A stretch of 64,000 bases of DNA from Rhodoblastus acidophilus (GTDB taxonomy: Bacteria > Pseudomonadota > Alphaproteobacteria > Rhizobiales > Beijerinckiaceae), in assembly GCF_025961575.1 (NCBI RefSeq), contig NZ_JAOQNX010000008.1, positions 1 through 64,000 of the forward strand, in the 5' to 3' direction. Below are positions 19,888 to 29,349 of this stretch, piece by piece. Position numbers and translations under genes: made by a program. The first letter of the stretch is position 1; each line of letters starts with the position of its first letter. The notes beneath the pieces are model-generated. The model did no database searches and was not told the DNA's origin. It saw only the letters and a program-made list of their open reading frames with translations.

Positions 19888-20763
19888 ATGAAGATGGACC
19901 TCGCCGGCTTCGCATCCGACGACACCCTGTCGACCGCCCGCTTTCGCCTTGCGCGCGCCCTCGCCGCCGCGGGGAAGGAGCCGGCCGATCTGGAGGCGCG
20001 CATCCTTCTGGAGGCGGCGACCGGCCTGGGTCGCCTCGCTTTGCTCACGCGGGGCGACGAAGCGTTGGGCGCCGCCGCCGCGACGCTGCAAAATTTTGCC
20101 GCGCGCCGTATCGCGGGTGAGCCGGTCAACCGAATCACCGGGCAGACCAATTTCTTCGGCCTCGATCTCTTGGTCGCGCCCAACGTGCTCGACCCGCGCG
20201 CCGACACCGAAGTTTTGGTGGAGACCGCGCTGGAGCTGATGGCGCGCAAGGGACTGAATAATCCGCGCATTCTCGACCTCGGCGTCGGCTCCGGCGCCAT
20301 TTTGTGCGCCCTGCTGGACGCGCGGCCCGACGCTTTTGGAATTGGCGTCGACCTCTCGCCCGACGCCTGCGCGGCGACGCAGAAAAATCTGGCGCGGTGC
20401 GGCCTAACGTCGCGCGCAACTGTGATTCGAGGCGACTGGACCGCCGCGCTGAAAGGTCCCTTCGACCTGATCGTGTCCAATCCGCCGTATATCAGCCATG
20501 CAGAGCTTGCAGAGCTCGACGGCGAGGTGCGCGACCACGATCCGCTGCTGGCGCTCGACGGCGGGCCGGACGGCCTTGCGCCCTATCGCCTGCTGGCGCT
20601 GGAGTTCAAGCGCCTCCTGCGGCCTGGCGGCGTCGCCTGCCTGGAAATCGGCTGGCGCCAGGGCGCCGACGTCTCCGCGCTGTTTCGCGCCCAAGATTTT
20701 GCGCAGCTTTCCTGCCGGCGCGATCTTGGCGGACGCGACCGCGTCATCGCCATCGAAAGTTGA
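19888..20763 (+). CDS. prmC: Peptide chain release factor N5-glutamine methyltransferase
   Basis: A 291-residue SAM-dependent enzyme that methylates the Gln of the GGQ motif of release factors RF1 and RF2. The N-terminal helical substrate domain covers about residues 1-90. The catalytic domain has ILDLGVGSGAILCALL (about 125), GVDLSPDACAAT and the diagnostic NPPYISHAEL (about 200). prfA is not next to it here. The start is uncertain: ATG 19888 or 19894. The 90 bases before contain a dispersed alphaproteobacterial repeat (TGTCCGGGCTTGTCCCGGGC), part of which forms an in-frame extension to 19858 that I discount. Confidence 0.9.
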   Translation: MKMDLAGFASDDTLSTARFRLARALAAAGKEPADLEARILLEAATGLGRLALLTRGDEALGAAAATLQNFAARRIAGEPVNRITGQTNFFGLDLLVAPNVLDPRADTEVLVETALELMARKGLNNPRILDLGVGSGAILCALLDARPDAFGIGVDLSPDACAATQKNLARCGLTSRATVIRGDWTAALKGPFDLIVSNPPYISHAELAELDGEVRDHDPLLALDGGPDGLAPYRLLALEFKRLLRPGGVACLEIGWRQGADVSALFRAQDFAQLSCRRDLGGRDRVIAIES

Positions 20764-21226
20764 GGCGTGAACCTGTCCGCCGGAACCATCGCGCGGCCTG
20801 CGCATTTATCGCATCGTCAATTCAAATTGCACTTTGCGCTTGGCTTGACGAGAGAAAACGTCTAGTCTGCTTGCAAGCAAATACCAGGTTGCGTTGACGT
20901 ATCGCGACGACCTCGACTCCGGTAAGGCGTTGGTTCCCAACCATCCGGATGTCGCTCAGCGTTAAAAGCGCGATTCGAGCAGCATGGTGTTTTCTGCTGG
21001 CTCCCTCAAAGGACATACTTGTAGGAAAGCGGCTTGCGGCATCGTCCGCAACCATTGCCGATCAGGCGGAAGCTGAATTGCACTCTCGACCCTCCGCCTG
21101 GAGCAGCGCGCGAGCAGAAGCCGCTGTGAGATCATGGAGTCCCGAATCGCCGAGCGATTCGTCGGGCTCCAGCCCATTCGCAACGGCGCGGCCGCCGCGC
21201 GTCGCGGATTTACTCAGGGACTGTAG
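20764..21226. other. Intergenic region without recognised gene
   Basis: About 460 bp between prmC and the DUF4167 gene. GC content falls near 20820-20900, where promoter-like TTGAC and AT-rich tracts occur, but I could not place a -35/-10 pair with normal spacing. Short reading frames on both strands (for example 20949-21230) lack ribosome sites and look like chance. A long 5' leader of the DUF4167 mRNA is possible. Confidence 0.4.
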
Positions 21227-22423
21227 ATGAGACCTGGTCAGAACAAGCGTATGCGTGGACGCAACAACCGCAAGGGTCCGAATCCGCTGACGCGGACTTA
21301 CGAGTCGAACGGACCGGACGTCAAAATCCGCGGCACCGCCCAGCATATCACCGAAAAATATTTGCAACTCGCCCGCGACGCGCAATCGTCCGGCGACACC
21401 GTGGTGGCGGAGAATTATCTCCAGCACGCGGAGCATTATTACCGGATCATCGCGACCGCCCAGGCGGCGCAGGCGCAGAGCCAGATGGGCTTCGGTCGCG
21501 CCGACGAGATCGACGAGTCCGACGACGATGACGATTTCATCGCCATGCACGACCGCTTCGCCTCGCCGTTCGAGCGCAGCCAGCCGACTGTCGCGCCGGG
21601 GCAGAACGGCAATGGCCCGCAAATGGGCATGGGCCAGCAACCCTATCTCGAGCGTCCCGCCTTCAGCGGCGAGTTCATGGACCGGCCGCAAAACGCCGAG
21701 CGTCAAGATCGCGGTGAGCGTCAAGATCGCGGCGAGCGGCAGGATCGTGGAGACCGGCAGGATCGCGGGGAGCGCCAGGATCGTGGAGAGCCGCGCGGCG
21801 ACAGGCCGGACCGCGGCGAGCGTCAGGACCGCCCGCATCGCAACGACCGCCGCTTCGGCGCCCAGGGCGATCGCCCGAACGATCGCGGTGACCGCAACAA
21901 CCAGCCGCGCGGCCGTTTCCGCGATCAGCCCCGGTTCGAGCCGGCGCCGGAAAATCGCGACCAGCCCGATGTCGATTTCAGCGCCATGAGCGCGCTGCCG
22001 GCCTTCATCACCGCGCCCATGCGGCCCGCGGCCCCCGCGCCGGTGGTGAGCGAGGAGCAGCCGAGAACCGAGCCGGCCTTCCCGCCGCGCATCGAACCCG
22101 CGCCGAAGCCCGCGGCGCCGCAGCCTGTGGTCGCCGAGGCTCCGCAGGCCGCCGCCGAGGCCCCAAGAGCCGCCGCCGAGGCCCCTGAAGCAGCCGCCGA
22201 GGCGCCGCGAGCCGCGGCCCCGCGTTCTCGTCAGAGCGCCGCCGCCGAGGCCCCGCAGCCCGCAGCCGAAGCGCCGCAAGCCGCGGCCGAAGCCCCGCAG
22301 GACGAGGAAGCGCGGTTCCATCTGCGTCCGCGCCGCCGCCGCCGCACCCGCGCCGACGAGGCCGCCGAGGCCGCCGAGGCCGCGCCCCCCACCGAGACGC
22401 CTGAGCCCAGCTCGGCCGAATGA
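21227..22423 (+). CDS. DUF4167 domain protein with repetitive charged and Ala/Pro-rich tail
   Basis: A 398-residue protein. The conserved DUF4167 domain is at residues 1-85 (MRPGQNKRMRGRNN, then PNPLTRTYESNGPDVKIRGT and AENYLQHAEHYYRIIA), typical of Hyphomicrobiales and usually found near prfA/prmC and clpB as here. Residues about 159-230 consist of RQDRGE hexapeptide repeats and related Arg/Asp/Gly-rich sequence. The last 140 residues are Ala/Pro/Glu-rich with AAAEAPQ/AAAEAPR repeats. The basic, disordered nature suggests RNA or nucleic acid contact, which is inference. A strong terminator follows at 22428. Confidence 0.88.
   Translation: MRPGQNKRMRGRNNRKGPNPLTRTYESNGPDVKIRGTAQHITEKYLQLARDAQSSGDTVVAENYLQHAEHYYRIIATAQAAQAQSQMGFGRADEIDESDDDDDFIAMHDRFASPFERSQPTVAPGQNGNGPQMGMGQQPYLERPAFSGEFMDRPQNAERQDRGERQDRGERQDRGDRQDRGERQDRGEPRGDRPDRGERQDRPHRNDRRFGAQGDRPNDRGDRNNQPRGRFRDQPRFEPAPENRDQPDVDFSAMSALPAFITAPMRPAAPAPVVSEEQPRTEPAFPPRIEPAPKPAAPQPVVAEAPQAAAEAPRAAAEAPEAAAEAPRAAAPRSRQSAAAEAPQPAAEAPQAAAEAPQDEEARFHLRPRRRRRTRADEAAEAAEAAPPTETPEPSSAE
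21701..21790 (+). repeat. Five tandem 18-bp repeats inside the DUF4167 gene
   Basis: Five near-identical 18-bp units encode RQDRGE or RQDRGD in a row, followed by degenerate units (PRGDRPDRGE, RQDR). The units differ mostly at synonymous positions, so copy number may vary by slippage or recombination between strains while the frame is kept. Confidence 0.8.
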
Positions 22424-22427
22424 TCCG

Positions 22428-22457
22428 ACGGCGCCCTGCGGGGCGCCGTTGTTTTTT
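22428..22457 (+). terminator. Rho-independent terminator after the DUF4167 gene
   Basis: A perfect stem CGGCGCCC-TGCG-GGGCGCCG (22429-22448, extendable by one A-T pair) is followed by TTGTTTTTT. It lies 4 bp after the DUF4167 stop, so clpB must have its own promoter. A weak heat-shock-like -10, CCCATAT near 22500, is a possible candidate, with a poor -35. Confidence 0.88.
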
Positions 22458-22590
22458 GCCCAGTTCGCGGCGGCGCCCCTTCCCGGCGCCGCTTCGGCCT
22501 CCCATATCAGGTCCGAGGATGCCCAATGGGGTCCGAATCTGACGCCGCCTTTCCGCCAGAAGGGGTTTTGCGGCGATCAAGGAGGTTGTT

Positions 22591-25218
<2,628 letters not shown>

Positions 25219-25283
25219 GACGAAGCATTTTCGAGCGAAGTGGATGCCGGTTCGCGTGAAGAAAATGCGTCAAACAAAGAACG

Positions 25284-25462
25284 AGCAGGCTGCTGAAAAA
25301 CCCGTGGACCGCCCCGCCCTTCGAGACGCCCGCCAAGGCGGGCTCCTCAGGGTGAGGGCTACTCGATTATTCTAAGTAGAGAAAATCCCTCATGGTGAGG
25401 AGGCTGCGAAGCAGCCGTCTCGAACCATGGCCATCGGAACGGGACTTTTTCAGCATCCTGCT
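25284..25462. mobile_element. MITE-like element with terminal inverted repeats (copy A)
   Basis: A 179-bp element starting AGCAGGCTGCTGAAAAA and ending with TTTTTCAGCATCCTGCT, which are 17-bp inverted repeats with one mismatch. Between them is the paired-hairpin repeat: CCTTCGAGACGCCCGCC, CTCCTCAGGGTGAGGG, AT-rich centre, CCCTCATGGTGAGGAGG, CCGTCTCGAACCATGGCC. It has no coding capacity. It follows another common repeat fragment (25226-25280, GCATTTTCGAGCGAAGTGG). The ends suggest past mobilisation by a transposase in trans. It sits in the 338-bp gap after clpB. Confidence 0.78.
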
Positions 25463-25500
25463 AGAGCGCGTTCGGTGAACAGGAGTTCCGAACCTCTAAC

Positions 25501-25536
25501 AAAAACCCCGCCGACGGCGACGTCGGCGGGGTTTTT
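25501..25536. terminator. Bidirectional intrinsic terminator between clpB and the TIGR02300 gene
   Basis: A perfect 16-bp stem, AAAAACCCCGCCGACG paired with CGTCGGCGGGGTTTTT, has a four-base loop GCGA. A-tracts on one side and T-tracts on the other let it work for both strands. It lies 21 bp beyond the stop of the minus-strand TIGR02300 gene. Confidence 0.9.
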
Positions 25537-25556
25537 CCATTCAGCAAAGGCGCGGA

Positions 25557-25925
25557 TCAGCCTTCGTCGTCGGTCTCGATGTCGCCGTCGATGAGGTCGC
25601 TGACGTCGTCGCTGTCTTCTTCCTCTTCTTCCAGGAAGGTGTCGTCGGTGTCGTCGTCGCCAAGATCGACATCATCATCCGCCACAACCGCGGCCTTCTC
25701 ATCGGTGGCGTCGGCATCCTCCAACGGCACGAGCTCGGCGCCGGTCTCCGGCGTCTCCTGCTCCTCGTCTTCGGCGGCGGCCGGACGCGGCGCGGCGCGG
25801 GCCAGAACCGGCGGAACGAAAGTGGCCCCGCATTTCGGGCAAAGAATCGGGTCCCGATTCAAGTCAAAAAATTTCGTGCCGCAATTCTGGCATTGGCGCT
25901 TGCCGCCGAGTTCAGGTTTGGCCAC
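25557..25925 (-). CDS. TIGR02300 family protein (small zinc-ribbon, acidic tail)
   Basis: A 122-residue protein. It begins MAKPELGGKRQCQNCGTKFF and continues LNRDPILCPKCGATF, giving two CxxC pairs (about residues 12-15 and 30-33) that should bind zinc. The rest is extremely acidic (long D/E runs to the C-terminus). This matches the TIGR02300 family of alphaproteobacteria, of unknown role. The start is GTG 25925 with AAGGA six bases upstream. The high negative charge suggests a nucleic-acid mimic or protein partner, which is speculation. Confidence 0.85.
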   Translation of the reverse strand: MAKPELGGKRQCQNCGTKFFDLNRDPILCPKCGATFVPPVLARAAPRPAAAEDEEQETPETGAELVPLEDADATDEKAAVVADDDVDLGDDDTDDTFLEEEEEDSDDVSDLIDGDIETDDEG

Positions 25926-26136
25926 GTGACATCCTTTGTCTGCCGGCGGACGCCGGAAATCTCCATCGGACGGTCGGGTTATTCGCGCCGCGCGTCGCTG
26001 TCAACTCCGGTCTCGCGCGGATTGACGCGGCGGAGACGAAAAGCTTCGGACAAGCCGCAAAGCCCCGCCCCAGGCGGAGCGGCGCAGGTCGTCCCGCGCC
26101 GCGCGCGCTCGAGCCCGTTCGCTCGAAAATGCTCTT

Positions 26137-26304
26137 AGCAGGCTGCTGAAAAACCCGGGCCCGCCCCCGCCCTTCGAGACGCCCGCCAAGGCGGGCTCCT
26201 CAGGGTGAGGGCTACTGTATTGTTATACAATAAGAAACCCTCATGGTGAGGAGGCTGCGCAGCAGCCTGCTGAGCATAGCCATGAGAACGTTTTTTCAGC
26301 AGCC
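26137..26304. mobile_element. MITE-like element with terminal inverted repeats (copy B)
   Basis: This copy begins AGCAGGCTGCTGAAAAACCCG. It carries the same two hairpin arms around a TTGTTATACAATAA centre, itself a short palindrome, and ends TTTTTTCAGCAGCCGG, the inverted form of the left end. Its right end lies about 7 bp from the stop codon of the radical SAM gene, so it may act as that gene's 3' structure. A truncated copy of the GCATTTTCGAGC repeat flanks it on the left (26118-26133), as at copy A. The rest of the 385-bp gap 25926-26310 has no gene. Confidence 0.75.
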
Positions 26305-26310
26305 GGTTGC

Positions 26311-27696
26311 TCAGCCGACGCCGATGCTGCAGGAGGTTTGCGCGCCCTCGTCCCAACCGTCCCAGAGAAAATCCTCGTGACGGCCATCGGCGATCAGCCG
26401 CAAGGCGTAGCGCGTCTGCTCCTTGTAGAACTCGCAGAACGCGCCCTTCTTCTCCATGCCGCCATTCATCTCCTGGGCTTCCGCCGGACAGGGCGAGCCG
26501 CAGAAATGGCGGATGGCGCAGGTGGCGCAGTCCTCGATGTCCTCGACGTTGCGGCCGGTCACCAGCCGGAACGGCTCGCTTTCCAGCACATCGGCGATTT
26601 CGTCCCGATACAGATTGCCGCCGGCGAAATGCGGCAGGCCGATGAATTCGCTGCAGGGGAACAGATCGCCGCCCGGCGCGAGGGCGAAAAAGCTGCGACC
26701 GCCGCCGCAGGGCGAAATATCGCACATCAGCCGCCGCGCTGTCGGCGCCAGAATGGCGATCAGGATATTGGCGAAATTGGCGACCACCAGTTTCCGCCCG
26801 GTCTCCTTATAGAGCTGGTGGGTGCGCTCCAGGGCGGCGACGAAAGCCTTGGCGACCTGGGTTTCGTCGCCATTGACCTCGCGGGCGCCCGGCATGGTGC
26901 AGCGGGTGACGTTGAGCATGCAGGCGGGCACGCGGTTTTCGTGGAAGAATTCCACCATCTGCGTGAGATAGGGCAGGTTTTCCTGGGTCATCGTGCAAAT
27001 GACGTTGTAGCCGGGATAGCCATCCAGCAGTTTCATGGCGCGCAGGACATGGTCGGACACGCCCTCGCCGCTCCAGCGTTTGCGCGTGCGGTTGGCGACC
27101 TCTTCGACCGGCGCGTCGAGCGACAGGCCGATGCCGACGCCGCGCTCGGTGAGGAATTTGACCGCCGCTTCATCGAGCAAGGTCGAGTTGGTCTGCACGC
27201 CGAAGCGGAATTTTTCGCGGAACGCATCGATGCCGGCGAAAATGGCCTCGCGCGCCAGCAGCGGTTCGGCGCCATGAAAAATCACCTGCGGCAGGCGGTC
27301 TTCCGGCATGTGGCCGCGGAAATAGCCGTGCAGCCGCTCCAGCGCGTCCAAAACCTCGGCTGTGTCCATCTGCTTGCCGCGCTTGCGCATCTCGCCGGGG
27401 ATGTAGCAATAGGCGCAATTGAGGTTGCAGCGCTCGGTGGCGTTGAAATAGACCGCCGACGGTTTCAGGTGAAACCGCAACATGTCCATTTCGCGGGCGA
27501 AATCGTCGCCCTTTTCGCCAAAAGCGTCGCGCAGCGCGCCGCCGGCCAGCGCATCCGAAACGTCTTCCTTGCGCACCAGGCCCCAGAAGGCGGTGTCGGG
27601 CTCGACCAAGGCGACATGGGTGGGGTGATCGATGTCGAAGACGGCGAGAGGGCTCCTTTCGGAGCCCTCCGCGAAATTGCGCGGATGCGCGCTCAA
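26311..27696 (-). CDS. cbpB: Radical SAM/SPASM peptide-modifying enzyme, CbpB-like
   Basis: A 461-residue radical SAM enzyme. The SAM [4Fe-4S] motif CNLNCAYC is at Cys90, Cys94 and Cys97. The C-terminal SPASM region has Cys325, 330, 348 (GDLFPCSEF), 390, 393, 399, 403 and 421, enough for two auxiliary clusters, and the protein ends SCSIGVG. Residues 1-75 form an extra N-terminal domain. It starts at TTG 27696, overlapping the stop of the 44-codon peptide gene by TTGA, so they are translationally coupled. Layout and peptide match my memory of the CbpA/CbpB pair behind cobalamin riboswitches. The modification it makes is unknown. Antisense long frames here are shadows. Confidence 0.82.
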   Translation of the reverse strand: MSAHPRNFAEGSERSPLAVFDIDHPTHVALVEPDTAFWGLVRKEDVSDALAGGALRDAFGEKGDDFAREMDMLRFHLKPSAVYFNATERCNLNCAYCYIPGEMRKRGKQMDTAEVLDALERLHGYFRGHMPEDRLPQVIFHGAEPLLAREAIFAGIDAFREKFRFGVQTNSTLLDEAAVKFLTERGVGIGLSLDAPVEEVANRTRKRWSGEGVSDHVLRAMKLLDGYPGYNVICTMTQENLPYLTQMVEFFHENRVPACMLNVTRCTMPGAREVNGDETQVAKAFVAALERTHQLYKETGRKLVVANFANILIAILAPTARRLMCDISPCGGGRSFFALAPGGDLFPCSEFIGLPHFAGGNLYRDEIADVLESEPFRLVTGRNVEDIEDCATCAIRHFCGSPCPAEAQEMNGGMEKKGAFCEFYKEQTRYALRLIADGRHEDFLWDGWDEGAQTSCSIGVG

Positions 27697-27827
27697 CGCT
27701 TCACCTGCTTGTCCATGAGGACATAGTGCGACAGGCCCGTGCCCTCGGCGTCGCAGGTTTTGCGGAGGGCGATCACCGCCGGGCGGGCGGCGGGCTTGGT
27801 CTCAGTGCAATCAGGGGTCTTGTTCAC
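27693..27827 (-). CDS. cbpA: CbpA-like RiPP precursor peptide (44 aa)
   Basis: A small peptide gene directly before the radical SAM gene. From GTG 27827 it reads MNKTPDCTETKPAARPAVIA and continues LRKTCDAEGTGLSHYVLMDK, ending QVKR. The GTG has GGAG seven bases upstream, which decides this start. An in-frame ATG at 27893 would add 22 residues (MERISASACAW...) that look like translated leader RNA. The C-terminal half, with Cys25, Gly-Thr-Gly, Tyr35 and a basic end, is the likely conserved and modified part. It is read through to the enzyme by a TTGA overlap. Expression should be set by the cobalamin riboswitch just upstream. Confidence 0.78.
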   Translation of the reverse strand: MNKTPDCTETKPAARPAVIALRKTCDAEGTGLSHYVLMDKQVKR

Positions 27828-27915
27828 GGCATTGCTCCGATGCGCAAAGAAGGACGTCGGCCAAGCGCATGCGCTCGCCGAAATCCTTTCCATCGGATTT
27901 CGCCCTTCGATTCAC

Positions 27916-28075
27916 CCATCCAGCAGGTCTTCTGGCTCTCGGATCGTCCGAAGCGCGACGTCTTCCCAGCGGGGTGAACCCCGCCAGTGACTGGTTTTTC
28001 ACCGAGTCCGCTCCGTCCCCGATTACAGCGGCGGGACCGCCGCGGATTTGCACCGCGTTCCGGGATACTGGATGG
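27916..28075 (-). ncRNA. Cobalamin (B12) riboswitch upstream of cbpA-cbpB
   Basis: Read on the minus strand. The closing stem pairs CCATCCAG (28075-28068) with CTGGATGG (27923-27916). Inside are GGTGCAAATCC, the GGCGGTCCCGCCGCTGTAA core, ACCAGTCACTGG followed by a CGGGG/CCCCG hairpin and GGGAAG, and the B12 box AGCCAGAAGACCTGC at 27937-27923. These are the conserved blocks of the cobalamin riboswitch in order. No terminator with a U-tract follows. A hairpin CGAAATCC/GGATTTCG (27902-27879) lies between aptamer and peptide start, so control of translation or Rho access is more likely. Confidence 0.92.
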
Positions 28076-28117
28076 CGGCCGGTTTAATCCGATCCGCAAT
28101 CCTGTCAAGCCAGACGA

Positions 28118-29278
28118 TCAGCTCACCCAGCGATGCCGGCGGCCCCATTCGGTGATCGGTTCTTCCAAAAGCCTGGTCATGATCCAGGACAGCAGCACCG
28201 TCACCGGAAAGGCCGCCGTGGTGACCGCGATCTGCGCGGGGGTCGAAATGTCGGGCGGGCCGCCCAGGATCAGGCCGTGCATCAGGCCGAGCACGGCGAG
28301 ATGGGTGAGATAGACGCTGTAGGAGATCTGGCCGAAGAAGCGGAGCACGCGGCCCTCGAAGCGCGGCGCCTCGGGCGCGCCCTTGACCAGGGTGAGGATG
28401 AAGGCGGCCGCGCCGATCGACATCAGGAAGGGGCCGAAAATCTCGAAACGCGGGCCGACCACGCCGCCATCGAACCTTTGCACGACAAAGGTGGCGAGCA
28501 TGCACAGGATGGGCGTCAGCCGCACATGCAGCGCATATTTGTTCCAGTCGATCACGTCGTCCTTGACCAGCACGGCGAGGATCATGCCGGCGAGCAGCAC
28601 GTCGGCGGCGGTCGGCAGCAGCGCGATCGGCGCCAGCGACAGATCGCCGCGCAGCACGCCCCAGCAGCGCAGGCCGAGGCTCGCCAGGCTCAGGCCGATC
28701 ATCAGCGGCAGCCAGGCGCGGCGCGGCGTCAGCATCAACAGGAAGGGGGCGACCAGATAGAATTGCTCTTCCAGCGCCAGCGTCCAGGTCGGCGACAGCC
28801 AATGCGCGCCCGGGCTCTCCAGATGCACGAGAAAATAATTCTGCACGAAGACCAGATAGGACCAGACCGGGAATTTGGGGTCGCTGTCCAGCCAGCGCGC
28901 GTCGCCGATCAGCCAGAGCAGGCCGAGAATGGCCAAAGTCGCGGAGAAATAGGTTGGGAAGGTGCGGCACACCCGACGCAGATAGAAGACGCTGAGGAAA
29001 TTGCGCGCCTCCATCTTTTCGATGATCAGGCGGCCGACGAGATAGCCGCTGAGCACGAAAAAGACCAAAACCGCCGTCCAGCCGACGCAGGCATAGCCAA
29101 AGCCGTGGGGCACCTCGCCATAGAAATGCGAGAGGATGACGAACAAGGTCATCAGCCCGCGCAAGCCGTCGAGCGCGGGGATGCGGATGTCCGACTTGGC
29201 GGACGTTTTGGGACGGGCGAGGCCCGCATCGGCAACAAAATCTTCGGCGCTCGCGCCAATGGATGTCTGCAAGGTCAT
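28118..29278 (-). CDS. Acyltransferase 3 family membrane protein (OafA/YrhL-like)
   Basis: A 386-residue integral membrane acyltransferase. The family signature IPALDGLRGLMTLFVILSHF is at about residues 33-52, followed by VFFVLSGYLVGRLI and FLSVFYLRRVCRTFPTYF, where the Arg residues are characteristic. About ten membrane helices span the protein. Such enzymes add acetyl or other acyl groups to sugars, lipids or peptidoglycan, but the substrate cannot be read from the sequence. It precedes the riboswitch on the same strand, with its stop at 28118 only about 40 bp from the aptamer, so readthrough into the cbp leader is possible. Confidence 0.87.
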   Translation of the reverse strand: MTLQTSIGASAEDFVADAGLARPKTSAKSDIRIPALDGLRGLMTLFVILSHFYGEVPHGFGYACVGWTAVLVFFVLSGYLVGRLIIEKMEARNFLSVFYLRRVCRTFPTYFSATLAILGLLWLIGDARWLDSDPKFPVWSYLVFVQNYFLVHLESPGAHWLSPTWTLALEEQFYLVAPFLLMLTPRRAWLPLMIGLSLASLGLRCWGVLRGDLSLAPIALLPTAADVLLAGMILAVLVKDDVIDWNKYALHVRLTPILCMLATFVVQRFDGGVVGPRFEIFGPFLMSIGAAAFILTLVKGAPEAPRFEGRVLRFFGQISYSVYLTHLAVLGLMHGLILGGPPDISTPAQIAVTTAAFPVTVLLSWIMTRLLEEPITEWGRRHRWVS

Positions 29279-29349
29279 GGACGAAACCCTGGTTCACCCA
29301 CAACCTACCGTCATCGCGTGAACTCAGCGTAAATACGCAGGGGACGGGA

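Noticed and set aside
26338-27726. 462-codon open frame antisense to the radical SAM gene
   Set aside because: A shadow frame caused by high third-position GC of the real gene; no domain, no ribosome site, and the sense strand has clear Fe-S motifs.
27828-27893. ATG 27893 as the start of the CbpA-like peptide
   Set aside because: It lies in the loop of a hairpin of the riboswitch leader, would add a non-peptide-like N-terminus, and GTG 27827 has a better spaced GGAG. Kept as an alternative only.
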